64,000 nt of DNA from Aquitalea magnusonii (GTDB lineage: Bacteria; Pseudomonadota; Gammaproteobacteria; Burkholderiales; Chromobacteriaceae). This document shows, in pieces, positions 38,204 through 49,486 of the stretch. The position numbers and the translations under genes are program-made. Position 1 is the first letter of the stretch. Each line of letters begins with the position of its first letter. A model generated the notes under the pieces. It was not told where the DNA came from. It saw only the letters and a program-made list of their open reading frames with translations, and searched no databases. Location of the stretch: positions 4,340,001-4,404,000 of the forward strand of contig NZ_AP018823.1 in NCBI RefSeq assembly GCF_002217795.2, read 5' to 3'.

Positions 38204-38973
38204 TGTTCGAGCACCTCTAGCAAGCACAGATGACCAAGGTCGCCATAAGCCAAGCTCAGTTCTAATGTGCCCCCCATGCGGCGGTACCCTATGTCGCCGC
38301 TCAATACGCCAGCAACAAGCAAGACCGGAATCAATCCTGGATGGAGCTGCAAGTCTTTGCATAAGGCAGACATCGTGACCGGCCCGTCTTCACAGTACTC
38401 AATGACTTTCTCAACGATTGCGTCGTTCAGATACGTCTCAATCTTGGTGGCCGCTTGCTTGAGCTGCCAGGCATTTGCCCGAACCGGATGGTTGGCGTCT
38501 GCTGGAATAATGACGGTGCGAAGAGGATAGCCATTGGCGTTCAGAATCGGGCGAGCCCAGGCAATCTTGTCCCAATACGCCTCTGGCCCTTCAAACCCCT
38601 CGGTTTTGACTTCTACCGCAGCGAACAGCCCATCAGCCCAACTGATGCTGAAGTCTGGGGTGTATAGCTTTTCACCTTCCACATCGCGATGACGATGCCA
38701 AGCCTCGCTTTTTGCTTCCTTGGTCAACAGCAGGCGCTGGTCAACCAGGTCTACGCTGAATGGCTGCGGCTGAAAGGCTTTGACTCGCGGGTCAATCGCA
38801 AGCAAGTGCGAAATCAGGCGCTCGGGATTGTGTTCAACATTGATGTGGCCCGATGCCTTCTCATTGAAGGTGCTGAACTTCGGCTTGCCAAAGGTGGAGG
38901 CAACTTGGCGGATACCGGAGTCTGACTCGTGTCGGCGGCTGCGACGGCCGTAGGTGTGCGATATACGAGTCAT
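38200..38973 (-). CDS. tnsA: TnsA-like transposon endonuclease
   Basis: The 257-residue protein has the TnsA N-terminal nuclease layout: a glutamate in VEHNPERLISHLLAID, an aspartate in YTPDFSISW and the lysine pair region AAVEVKTEGFEG, a PD-(D/E)xK arrangement. A C-terminal winged-helix-like segment follows (VTMSALCKDLQLHPGLIPVL). In Tn7-like elements TnsA cuts the 5' ends so that TnsAB performs cut-and-paste. The ATG at 38973 follows GTAGGT; upstream in-frame codons look non-coding. The next gene, tnsB, is truncated, so the enzyme has no partner here. Confidence 0.8.
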   Translation of the reverse strand: MTRISHTYGRRSRRHESDSGIRQVASTFGKPKFSTFNEKASGHINVEHNPERLISHLLAIDPRVKAFQPQPFSVDLVDQRLLLTKEAKSEAWHRHRDVEGEKLYTPDFSISWADGLFAAVEVKTEGFEGPEAYWDKIAWARPILNANGYPLRTVIIPADANHPVRANAWQLKQAATKIETYLNDAIVEKVIEYCEDGPVTMSALCKDLQLHPGLIPVLLVAGVLSGDIGYRRMGGTLELSLAYGDLGHLCLLEVLEQ

Positions 38974-39964
38974 CGTAAACCTACGACAGTGTGAAGATGG
39001 AAAGCTGAAGTAGTGGAGCGATGCGCGGCGTTGGCACAGACCGAAGTCGGTACAAATCGCGATATCGCAGTACGGTTTAGACGCAGCATTTGGCACTCAG
39101 TTGAACTTGTTGCTGCGCAGCTTACTGCAGTATTTTGATGAAAAATAGCCCCACATTTGCCGAAGTTGGTGGAATTTTCGTGAAAACTGCCAGCAATAAA
39201 ACGGTGTTTTTGCAATAAAAATTTTTTAAAAAAATTTACTTGCGATGGTGGTGCTGACAGCCTGCTGTAGCGTGAAGGTGTGGAGACGTGGGAGAGGTTG
39301 AGGGCCGAAAAGGCAGGATTTTGGCGAAAAACCAAGGCAGCCGAGCAAATGGCATTTCGCGCTTGGTTGCACGTATCTACAAGGGTATCGCAGGGGCAAA
39401 CGATACCCATAGGCACACATGTCATGCCCTTTAAGGTGTATGACTCTGTACTTTTTTTGGTAGCCTGTTCCATTGCCAACTCCCGCCGTACCCTCTCACA
39501 AATAGCGGGTGCCCGCGGTAGCGGTGTCATATATCAACGAAAACAGGTCATATCTCAAAACAGCAGGTCAGCGTTGCACTGACATCTACCAAACTTAGGT
39601 GATGGAGTGGGGGTTTTCAAGCAACGTGAGCAGTATCTGGAATGCCATCGCTTCCTGCAACTTGAGTGCGGGATAACTGTATTGATAGGCTGAAATTTAA
39701 TTTGCTATGTGCATAAGGTACTTAGGAGTGGTCTCTGGGGTCGCCTGTAGTCAGTCAGCCCAGCAATGATGATTGCTGAAACTAGCCGCTTACGGCCATG
39801 AGCCGCCCCTTGCGTTCGCAAGGCGAGTGACCGCTTCAGGCAGGCTACTCTCGCTCGGGTTTGAAGCCCGAAAGTCAGCTGCTGACGAGACCTGACATTG
39901 AACTTTACCGGAGGCGGCTAGCGAGACGAACGCACAGCCGATTGCCAACTTGAAAGGAGGGACT
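38974..39964. other. Gene-free 1-kb region upstream of tnsA
   Basis: No ORF is convincing. It is AT-rich at 39120-39250, carries a candidate second transposon end at 39525-39584, and from 39780 to 39950 has several short inverted repeats (such as GGGTTTGAAGCCC). The strong AAAGGAGGG site of the next gene closes it. Confidence 0.5.
39525..39584. repeat. Three ~20-bp direct repeats ending in TGACA: candidate inner Tn7-like end
   Basis: GTCATATATCAACGAAAACAG, GTCATATCTCAAAACAGCAG and GTCAGCG... follow each other at 20-21 bp, and the block is bounded by TGTCA (39525) and TGACA (39580-39584). Tandem sites of this size next to tnsA resemble the TnsB sites of a Tn7-like right end. The motif differs from the CATAAGCTGAGAAA motif of the outer ends. 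Confidence 0.45.
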
Positions 39965-42115
39965 ATGGATAAGCCGCGGGAGGAATCCCAGATTCTGGAG
40001 GACCTGACCACGCTAGCCGCGTCGCCCGGATACGCTCATGCGGTTGCACACATTTGCCATCGCGACAACGTCATCCACATCAAGGGTAAGCTGAAGCCGT
40101 CTGACATGGACCGTTTGTTCAGCAGCGAGCGCCTCATTCGGACGGAATTGACGACGCTGATTGGCCTGATGGCGAAAAAGCCATTGGACCTTTCCCTGCA
40201 GCCGACTGATGTGGTCGAGGGCTACGTCAAGCGCACAGATGCCCTTTTGCGGGAACTGCACGATGCGATGTCCTACCCCATGTTCGCTGCCATGTTCGAG
40301 GCGTTGAACGCGGGCGCTGAGCCGCCAAACCCGTGGTGCGGCCTGGGAATACGAGAGCCCATCTTCTATGGTACCGAGTCGGCCTACGCCTTCCAGTACA
40401 GGGACCTAGTGCCCGAGAAGTACGGGGCCGATGATGACTGGATGCTTAAGACGAAGGGCTTCACCTCCGGCCAGGCGCGGACCATCGCAAAGACGATGTG
40501 CGCCTTGATGGACGAAAAGGGGACGCGACTCTTTGCGGATGCTCGAGCTGCCAAGGCTCCACCCGCAACTTTCCTGCCCGCATTCGAGTTCTCGCTGGAT
40601 GAGGTGGCGTTTCGCAGTGGTATTGCGCAGGGGGTGGTCAAAGCGTTCTTCCACGCGTTCCTCTTCGTGGGGGATAACGCGGCGTTCAAGGAAGTGGGGG
40701 ACTTCAATGAGGTCGCAGCCCGGCCGCTGCTACTTACCGACCGCGGGACCGTGCTCCTCTTCTCGCACTACGCCATTTACGAGGCGCTATACGAGTCTCC
40801 GTTCTTCTGGATGTTGGATGACAAGCCCTACCGCCCGACGGCCTCCAAGCATCGCGGCGCCTTCGCCGAGCAGTTCGCTGCGCGCCGGCTGGCCGGAGTC
40901 TTTGGCTGCGAGCACGTCTATACGAACGTGAACCTGCATCGTGGCAAGGACATCGTGGGTGAAGCTGATGTTCTGGTCATTTACGGTGACCGGCTCATCA
41001 TCGTGCAGGCGAAGGCGAAGAAGCTGACCATCTCAGCCCGCAAGGGGAACGACAATCAGCTGAAGGCAGACTTCGCTGCTGCCATTCAGGATTCCTACGA
41101 CCAGGGTTGGACTTGCGCCAACGAGATTCTCGCTGGCGAATGTCGCTTAGTGGACGACAAAGGAAATGAAGTCGGCTTGCCCCCGAGCATCAAAGAGGCC
41201 TTCCTGTTCAGCCTCGTGTCGGAACACTATCCTGCGCTGGCCTTTCAGGCAAGCCAGTCGCTGAAATTCCAGACCACCGATGTTATCCGGCCTCCGTTCG
41301 TAATGGACGTATTCCTTCTCGACACGCTGACTGAAATGCTGACGACGCCGCTGCGATTATTGAGCTACGTGAAGTTGCGCGTGGCAGTCGTGGACAAGCT
41401 GATGAGCGGGCATGAGCTGACAGTCCTCGGCTACCACCTGAAACAGAACCTCTGGCTGGATGACAATTACAACACCGTCATGCTCGAGGACTCCATCGCT
41501 CGAGACCTAGACACGGCGATGATGGTTCGTAGGGATAACCTGCCTGGAGACGATACGCCGGCTGGTATCCTCACTAAGATGCGCGGAACTCGCTACGAGA
41601 GTCTCATCAAAGAAATTGAGACGAGGGCAGACCCGGCAACTCTCGAACTCGGGTTCCACCTCCTTTCTATGGACGAAGATTCGTGCAAAAACGTCCACAG
41701 CGTACTCGAGACCATCACGCGGAAGGTGCAGTGCGACGGGAAGCGACACGACGTGACGCTCGCGTCGAGCACAACACCGGGCGGGGTAAGCTTCCATTGC
41801 AATCCAACGCTGTCTCCCGAATCGATTGCCGTGCTGGAGACCCACTGCGTCAAACGCAAGTACCAGCAACGTGCGAGGCAATGGTTTGGCGTCTCCGTGA
41901 ACCCGGATGGGCAAGTCCAGTTTGGTGTCACATTGGACTTTCCGTGGGAGCCCTCGGAGGAGTTGGACCAGCTAACCGCGAACATGAAGCCGGCGGCTCG
42001 GGTTCTCGACGTCCTTCCTCAATACACGCGAGGGGTCAGCCGCATAAAACTAGGGAGGAACGAGCCGTGCCGCTGTGGCAGCGGACGCAAGTATAAGAAG
42101 TGCTGCTTGGACTAA
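39965..42115 (+). CDS. Nuclease-like protein with C-terminal SEC-C zinc motif (716 aa)
   Basis: A NERD/restriction-endonuclease-like stretch lies near residues 305-365: FAEQFAARRLAGVFG, GKDIVGEADVLVIYG and LIIVQAKAKKL form an E...D...QAK catalytic pattern. The C terminus is a SEC-C motif (GRNEPCRCGSGRKYKKCCLD), a zinc-binding tail. AAAGGAGGG before ATG 39965 sets the start. It lies alone in the right part of the transposon and is probably cargo with a DNA- or RNA-targeting role; defence is an inference. Its codon use is GC-rich, unlike the AT-rich genes to its right. Confidence 0.65.
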   Translation: MDKPREESQILEDLTTLAASPGYAHAVAHICHRDNVIHIKGKLKPSDMDRLFSSERLIRTELTTLIGLMAKKPLDLSLQPTDVVEGYVKRTDALLRELHDAMSYPMFAAMFEALNAGAEPPNPWCGLGIREPIFYGTESAYAFQYRDLVPEKYGADDDWMLKTKGFTSGQARTIAKTMCALMDEKGTRLFADARAAKAPPATFLPAFEFSLDEVAFRSGIAQGVVKAFFHAFLFVGDNAAFKEVGDFNEVAARPLLLTDRGTVLLFSHYAIYEALYESPFFWMLDDKPYRPTASKHRGAFAEQFAARRLAGVFGCEHVYTNVNLHRGKDIVGEADVLVIYGDRLIIVQAKAKKLTISARKGNDNQLKADFAAAIQDSYDQGWTCANEILAGECRLVDDKGNEVGLPPSIKEAFLFSLVSEHYPALAFQASQSLKFQTTDVIRPPFVMDVFLLDTLTEMLTTPLRLLSYVKLRVAVVDKLMSGHELTVLGYHLKQNLWLDDNYNTVMLEDSIARDLDTAMMVRRDNLPGDDTPAGILTKMRGTRYESLIKEIETRADPATLELGFHLLSMDEDSCKNVHSVLETITRKVQCDGKRHDVTLASSTTPGGVSFHCNPTLSPESIAVLETHCVKRKYQQRARQWFGVSVNPDGQVQFGVTLDFPWEPSEELDQLTANMKPAARVLDVLPQYTRGVSRIKLGRNEPCRCGSGRKYKKCCLD

Positions 42116-42498
42116 ACGAGGGCGCGAGGGCATCACGCTAGCGCACCTTGCATGGCCAGACAACTTCTGGGGTGTTGTCAAGGTCAGCAGTACGCTTGAA
42201 ACCTATCATCGGCCCCAAGAGATTGCTGATTCCCGATGACTGCAACCCAGCCTAGACCGTGAGTTGAGTATGCGGCCCTCTCCGACCGGAACCGCTGCAT
42301 AGCCGTTATTCAGCCCTGAGTGATGATTGACTGTAATGGGTCGTTTTAAGAATTGGACGGTGGGCTGCTCTCGGCCAGTTCCAGCCATTCAAAAATTTGG
42401 TAAGTTCGTAAAATGAAGGCAGTAGCAGTCCGGATAGCCGACGTTAATAGAAAGCTAAAACACAGTGCGCTCCTGCGCGGTCCTGTATGAGCAAAGGG
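42116..42498. other. Intergenic region in the transposon
   Basis: No gene is seen. The phrase TAATGGGTCGTTTTAAGAATTGG near 42,333 partly matches the GCAATGGGTCGTA phrases at about 26,893 and 43,887. Confidence 0.35.
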
Positions 42499-43137
42499 TT
42501 AAGTCTCTGCGCCATCCCGTTTTTCAATTGCTTTTCGCGCACCTTCTGGAAGTTGGCTGTACAACGCCGAGATGTATTTTGGTCTTGATATTCGGTCTTC
42601 AATGATGAAATTCATCATCGTGAATAGGTTGTGAGCAATTTCTGGAGTGTCGTTTATTTCAATTTCGCCAGGATGCACGGCATTGTTTCCAACGACCCGA
42701 CAGAAGTCTAAAGCCTGCTGGACTTCGATTGGCAGGCCTTTGGTTACTAATGACCCGATATCGTCGTTGATGTTCTTGCCTCTCTCTCCAAGCTCGGACA
42801 TTAGTTTTTGGAGTGATAACCTCAACAAGGCAGAAGCAGCACGAGGGGAAGTCGCAACAACTTCCCTAGCCTCATTGTAATCAAGCAGACATGACTCTGG
42901 CATGTCTGGATGTGCAGGTGGGACTGGAGCTGCAGATGGAACAATCATCCTTCCTTCATACCAATATGACCATTCTTTGCAATGAGAGCAGATGCAGAAA
43001 TTTAACGACTGGTGGGTAGAGTAGCTTCCATGGGCGGAGTGAAAATAAAATTCACGCCAATGCTGTGATGAAAAAACTCCACAATGAATGCAATGGAATT
43101 CTCTTTTTTTATGCTCGGGCGGGTAGTATTTTTGCAT
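42499..43137 (-). CDS. DUF4145-like protein
   Basis: This 212-residue protein has an N-terminal CxxC pair (FHCIHCG) and a second pair (FCICSHC), making a zinc ribbon. A helical domain follows with YNEAREVVATSPRAASALLR, FCRVVGNNAVHPGEIE and NLFTMMNFIIEDR, the pattern of DUF4145, a domain common beside restriction and other defence genes. It is AT-rich relative to the chromosome. No Shine-Dalgarno site is evident. The role is unknown; the HPGE helix pair resembles HEPN-type helical bundles. Confidence 0.65.
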   Translation of the reverse strand: MQKYYPPEHKKREFHCIHCGVFSSQHWREFYFHSAHGSYSTHQSLNFCICSHCKEWSYWYEGRMIVPSAAPVPPAHPDMPESCLLDYNEAREVVATSPRAASALLRLSLQKLMSELGERGKNINDDIGSLVTKGLPIEVQQALDFCRVVGNNAVHPGEIEINDTPEIAHNLFTMMNFIIEDRISRPKYISALYSQLPEGARKAIEKRDGAET

Positions 43138-43243
43138 ATTGTATTTTGATGTTTATAGCCTTAACTTATTGCCACCGAAGTATTGGCAGAGGGCTCCTAA
43201 CCATCTAGGGAAAATGGATATTAGTTTGAAGGGTCTCTCGTAA

Positions 43244-43609
43244 TTAACTGAAAATGTATTCCTTTGGAACAATACAATACCCCTTGATAATGGGCTGAAT
43301 GTCTTCACGATATACATGAATATCAGACGGATTTATCTTAATGTTATCCAATGATGCAAACTCAACAACAAAGACTGCATAATCTTCAGCAACACTTCTC
43401 CCGCGATGGGCTAAGCAGCTTGAACTTCTATTGGCATATGAAATAGACTGAAGAGTTGGCCCAAACTTAAATCCGTTATTTATTATTGATTCAATATTTT
43501 TTTTGGGAGTGGCATGAAAAAATACGAGTGGATTTCTTTCCAGTTCATCATCAAAAAGGCAGTAGCCATTCCTTTCAGTCGGATTGGAAAATTCATAAAC
43601 TTTCATCAT
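43244..43609 (-). CDS. Small hypothetical protein with ADP-ribosyltransferase-like start (121 aa)
   Basis: The segment LVFFHATPKKNIESIINNGF resembles the H-x-T...I-x-x-G-F opening of small ART-fold proteins (for example Tpt1/KptA or DarT-like enzymes), followed by SCLAHRGRSVAEDYAVFVVEF and a strand-rich tail. This is a motif-level impression only. It starts MMKVYEFSNPTERNG. It is strongly AT-rich and lies near the right end of the transposon, with no partner gene overlapping it. Confidence 0.45.
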   Translation of the reverse strand: MMKVYEFSNPTERNGYCLFDDELERNPLVFFHATPKKNIESIINNGFKFGPTLQSISYANRSSSCLAHRGRSVAEDYAVFVVEFASLDNIKINPSDIHVYREDIQPIIKGYCIVPKEYIFS

Positions 43610-43742
43610 TAATAGTCTTTTCTCACTTAATTATTGATGCCAATGAACAAATAAAACAGAACTTTACTGTGACACACAGTATTGCAACTCAAACGCATGC
43701 TTTCAAGAACTTTGTCCTAGCGGGGTCTGTATAGTTGCCCAC

Positions 43743-43780
43743 TGGTCTGTCCCGCTGTCCACGAAGAGCGGGACAGACCA
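43743..43780. repeat. Perfect 14-bp inverted repeat with 10-nt spacer
   Basis: TGGTCTGTCCCGCT and its exact complement flank GTCCACGAAG. No T-run follows, so it is unlikely to be a terminator. It could be an operator or a recombination remnant within the right arm of the transposon. Confidence 0.6.
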
Positions 43781-43965
43781 CACAATCTACCGCATGCCGG
43801 AATTGAACCTACACCTTCCTTATCTGCTATCCATGACTGCGCGCACCTCAAAGCGGTCGGCATGCCACACCAAAATCTAATGGCTGCAATGGGTCGTAAG
43901 TTGCCTGAACCCATACTAAGGCACCGTTACAAGACGGCATTGACTCATTAGCAGTAACAATCCAA

Positions 43966-44007
43966 AAAAAGAGGCCCATAAATTTCTCAATTTATGGGCC
44001 TCTTTTT
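43966..44007 (-). terminator. 19-bp-stem terminator in the transposon right end
   Basis: AAAAAGAGGCCCATAAATT and its perfect complement enclose the loop TCTC. On the gyrB strand the stem is followed by a run of T, so it can replace the terminator displaced by the insertion. Part of the stem is also a degenerate transposase end motif (CCATAAATTGAGAAAT). Confidence 0.8.
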
Positions 44008-44030
44008 CTCAGCTTATGAGTCTATCTACA
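43982..44030. repeat. Right end of the transposon with two TnsB-type sites
   Basis: On the complement strand the end reads TGTAGATAGACTCATAAGCT and on into GAGAAA; the first site covers 44004-44019. A second, divergent site, CCATAAATTGAGAAAT, is at 43982-43997. The terminal base 44030 adjoins the CTACC duplication. Confidence 0.78.
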
Positions 44031-44037
44031 CTACCCC

Positions 44038-46572
<2,535 letters not shown>

Positions 46573-46573
<1 letters not shown>

Positions 46574-47679
46574 TAGATGCGCATCGGCATCACGATGTAC
46601 TTGAAGTTGCTGTAGTCGGGAATGGTCACCAGCGTACTGCGGTTGGCATCGCCAAACGCCATCTGCAGGGTATCGGCTGGCAGGTTGGTCAGCACGTCCA
46701 GCAGATAGTTGATGTTGAAGCCGATTTCCAGTTCACCACCCTGATAGGCAATTTCCAGTTCTTCTTCCGCTTCTTCCTGTTCGCTGTTGGTACACAGGAT
46801 GGACATTTTGCCCGGTGCCAGTACCAGCCGCACGCCACGGAATTTTTCGTTGGCCAGAATGGCGGCGCGTTGCAGCGCGTGCAGGAAGGTTAGGCGTTCG
46901 ATCAGGAAGATCTTGTCATTATCCAGCGGAATCACGCGGTTGTAGTCGGGGAACTTGCCGTCCACCACCTTGCTGATGATGACGGTGGAGCCAAAGCTGA
47001 AGCGTACCTGGTTGGCCAGCACTTCGATGTTGATTTCGTCGTCGCTGTCCTGCAGCAGTTTGTACAGCTCCAGGATGGTTTTGCGCGGCAGGATGACTTC
47101 GGCCTTGGGCAGGGTGGCTTCCACGTCGGCGCTGGCAAAGGCCAGGCGGTGGCCGTCGGTGGCAATCAGTTTTACCTGGTTGCCGTCGGTTTGCATCAAC
47201 AGGCCGTTGAGGTAGTAACGGATGTCCTGCACCGCCATGGCAAATTGCACTTGGGAGATCAGGCGTTTGAGTTCGCGCTGGCTCAGGCTGAAGCTGGATT
47301 CGCTGGCGCTGCCCACGGACAGCAGCGGGAAGTCTTCTGCCGGCAGGGTTTGCAGGTTGAAGCGGCTTTTGCCGGCTTTGAGCGTGAGGCGGCCGTCCAG
47401 TTGTTCCAGCGTGACGGTGGTTTTGTCCGGGATGGCTCGCAGGATGTCCTGCAGCTTCTTGGCCGAGGTGGTCAGGCGGAAGTCTTCGCCCGGCAGTTCG
47501 TCGGCGCTGGCGGTGGTGATCTGGATTTCCAGATCAGTCGCCAGGAAGCCTACCTGTCCGCCTTTCTTTTCAATCAGTACATTGGAAAGAATCGGCAGGG
47601 TGTGGCGGCGTTCGACAATACCGGTCACGGCCAGCAGGGGCTTGAGAAGGGCATCGCGTTCGGCTTGCAGGATCAGCAT
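46573..47679 (-). CDS. dnaN: DNA polymerase III beta subunit (sliding clamp)
   Basis: The 368-residue clamp protein starts MLILQAERDALLKPLLAVTG with the family block ERRHTLPILSNVLIE and ends YIVMPMRI, as in proteobacterial DnaN. Three similar domains form the dimeric ring that tethers DNA polymerase III. GGGAG precedes the ATG. It lies 51 bp downstream of dnaA, and the two are presumably cotranscribed. Confidence 0.97.
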
Positions 47680-47730
47680 GTTTCGGGCTCCCGAATGTGT
47701 CCAGAGTCAGTTATCGGTTGAATCAACATA

Positions 47731-49131
47731 TCAGTTACGCAGCATGGATAGCAGCGTATCGTAATCGTGCGCCATATCGGCGTCATTACCACGCATTTCG
47801 GCAATGGTTTTGCAGGCATGCAGCACGGTGGTGTGGTCGCGGCCGCCAAAGGCATCGCCAATATTGGGCAGCGAGAGCTGGGTCAGCTCCTTGGCCAGTG
47901 CCATGGCTACCTGGCGCGGCCGGGCAATGTCACGGCTGCGCTTTTTGCTGTGCATGTCGGACAGCTTGATCTTGTAGTACTCGGCCACGGTTTTCTGGAT
48001 GGCGTCCACCGTCACCTGGCGGTTGCCGGCGGCCAGGATGTCCTTCAAGGCTTCTTTCACCAGGTCCAGCGAGATGCTCTGGTTGGTGAAGCGGGCATAG
48101 GCCACCACGCGCTTGAGCGCGCCTTCCAGTTCGCGCACGTTGGAGCGCACGTTCTGGGCAATGAAAAACGCTACCGGGTGGTCCAGCTTGATGCTGTCGG
48201 CTTCGGCCTTTTTCATCAGAATGGCCACGCGCATTTCCAGCTCCGGCGGCTGGATTTCCACCGTCAGGCCCCAGGAGAAGCGCGAAATCAGCCGCTCTTC
48301 CATGCCTTCTATCTGCTTGGGGTAGGTGTCGCAGGTCATGATGACTTGCTTGCCGCCTTCAATCAGTGCGTTGAAGGCGTAGAAGAATTCTTCCTGGGTG
48401 CGGTTTTTGCCGGCAAAAAACTGGATGTCGTCAATCAGCAGCAAATCCAGCGAGTGGTAGTAGCGCTTGAATTCGTCAAACGCCTTGTGTTGGTAGGCGC
48501 GCATGATGTCGGCCACATAGCGTTCGGCGTGGATGTAGCGGATTTTGGCTTGCGGGTTCTTCTGGAACACGTGGTTGCCAATGGCCTGGATCAAGTGGGT
48601 TTTACCCAGGCCCACGCCACCGTAGACAAACAGCGGGTTGTAGGCCTGGTCGCCCGGATTCTCGGCAATCTGCATGGCGGCGGCACGCGCCAGTTGGTTG
48701 CCCTTACCTGTCACCAGCGTGTCAAAGGTAAAGGCCGGGTTCAGCCGGGTGCTTTCGTGGCTGCCGCCAATGGCTTTTACTGCCGCCTGCTTGGCCGGGC
48801 TGGGGGTGTCGTTGCTGGTGGCCGGGGCCGGGGCCGGTTTGCGCACGCCATTGCCCACTGCAGGCGGTACGGCCAGCGGCTTGTTGCTGGGCGCACCCAG
48901 GCGCAGTTCGACCGGGGCTTCGCCCACCAGCTCTACCGCCAGTTCTTCAATGCGTCCAAGGAAGCGGTCCTTGATGAACTGCATGATGAAGCGGTTGGGG
49001 GCAAACAGCGCAATGCCTTCTTCATTGGCTTCAGCCGCCAGCGGCTTGATCCAGGTATTGAACTGCTGTGAAGACAGTTCGGCCTCGAGGCGTGCGAGGC
49101 AGGCAGGCCAGAATTGATCCAGTTCGGTCAT
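47731..49131 (-). CDS. dnaA: Chromosomal replication initiator protein DnaA
   Basis: The 466-residue initiator has an N-terminal domain I (FWPACLARLEAELSSQQFNT), a variable Pro/Ala-rich linker (about residues 85-130), the AAA+ domain with NPLFVYGGVGLGKTHLIQAI and DLLLIDDIQFFAG, and a C-terminal DNA-binding domain ending in GGRDHTTVLHACKTI. ATG 49131 (MTELDQFW) is preferred to an in-frame start three codons earlier. It is divergent from rpmH, as in most proteobacteria. Confidence 0.97.
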   Translation of the reverse strand: MTELDQFWPACLARLEAELSSQQFNTWIKPLAAEANEEGIALFAPNRFIMQFIKDRFLGRIEELAVELVGEAPVELRLGAPSNKPLAVPPAVGNGVRKPAPAPATSNDTPSPAKQAAVKAIGGSHESTRLNPAFTFDTLVTGKGNQLARAAAMQIAENPGDQAYNPLFVYGGVGLGKTHLIQAIGNHVFQKNPQAKIRYIHAERYVADIMRAYQHKAFDEFKRYYHSLDLLLIDDIQFFAGKNRTQEEFFYAFNALIEGGKQVIMTCDTYPKQIEGMEERLISRFSWGLTVEIQPPELEMRVAILMKKAEADSIKLDHPVAFFIAQNVRSNVRELEGALKRVVAYARFTNQSISLDLVKEALKDILAAGNRQVTVDAIQKTVAEYYKIKLSDMHSKKRSRDIARPRQVAMALAKELTQLSLPNIGDAFGGRDHTTVLHACKTIAEMRGNDADMAHDYDTLLSMLRN

Positions 49132-49389
49132 TAAGTACACGCAAGTAAAAGCAAAAACCCGCCGTTGACGATATGCGTTGCGGCGGGAGGAGCCATGGTT
49201 GTCACCCTGGTGGGATGGCCGGACGGCTATGTCCGGCGCGGGTGCAGCCCTGGCATGTGTTCATGCATGGCAAGTGGCTTGCACCATCCTCCTGTCGCGC
49301 GTGCTGCCCTTGGGCGGGCGGCTTCGTTTAATAATTACGCAGGGGGTGGGGTGCGTTAAGTTTCGACATTCTAACGGTTTTCGACAAAG

Positions 49390-49398
49390 TTATCCACA
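49390..49398 (+). promoter_or_regulatory. DnaA box
   Basis: Exact consensus TTATCCACA, 20 bp upstream of the -35 element of the rpmH promoter. Confidence 0.7.
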
Positions 49399-49418
49399 GG
49401 TGCGCTAAAAATTTGCCA

Positions 49419-49447
49419 TTGACAAACGGCGGTTTTTCTTGTGAAAT
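49419..49447 (+). promoter_or_regulatory. Sigma70 promoter of rpmH-rnpA
   Basis: TTGACA (49419-49424), a 17-bp spacer and TGAAAT (49442-49447) lie 39 bp before the rpmH start codon. Confidence 0.6.
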
Positions 49448-49486
49448 CACGCGTTTATTTCCGTTTCGAAACAGGAATTCTTTATC

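Larger units (their letters stand above)
27962..44030. mobile_element. 16.07-kb Tn7-like transposon inserted directly downstream of gyrB
   Basis: The termini read TGTAGATGAACG and (complement strand) TGTAGATAGACT, followed on both sides by CATAAGCTGAGAAA; 23 of the first 26 bases match. The element is flanked by a perfect 5-bp duplication, CTACC, at 27957-27961 and 44031-44035. TGT...ACA ends, several repeated end motifs and a 5-bp duplication are the hallmarks of Tn7-like elements. Inside are tnsA and the 5' stub of tnsB; an IS3 element and deletion removed the rest, so it is probably immobile unless helped. Cargo is defence-like: DUF262/HNH protein, helicase-nuclease, SEC-C nuclease-like protein. 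The right end is 7 bp from the gyrB stop codon. Confidence 0.88.
49132..49486. other. dnaA-rpmH divergent region, candidate origin-proximal sequence
   Basis: It holds one perfect DnaA box, TTATCCACA, at 49390-49398 and AT-rich stretches around 49325-49380 and 49400-49480. Only one consensus box was found, so whether it acts as oriC or only in DnaA-dependent regulation is open. Confidence 0.5.

Noticed and set aside
39280..39582. 100-residue ORF upstream of the SEC-C gene
   Set aside because: There is no ribosome-binding site, the composition is random, and it runs through the repeat block taken as a transposon end.
26885..43920. Recurring phrase AATGGGTCGT at about 26,893, 42,333 and 43,887
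   Set aside because: The copies are short and diverge quickly. They were not at transposon or gene boundaries in a consistent way, so they are noted only as part of the intergenic entries.
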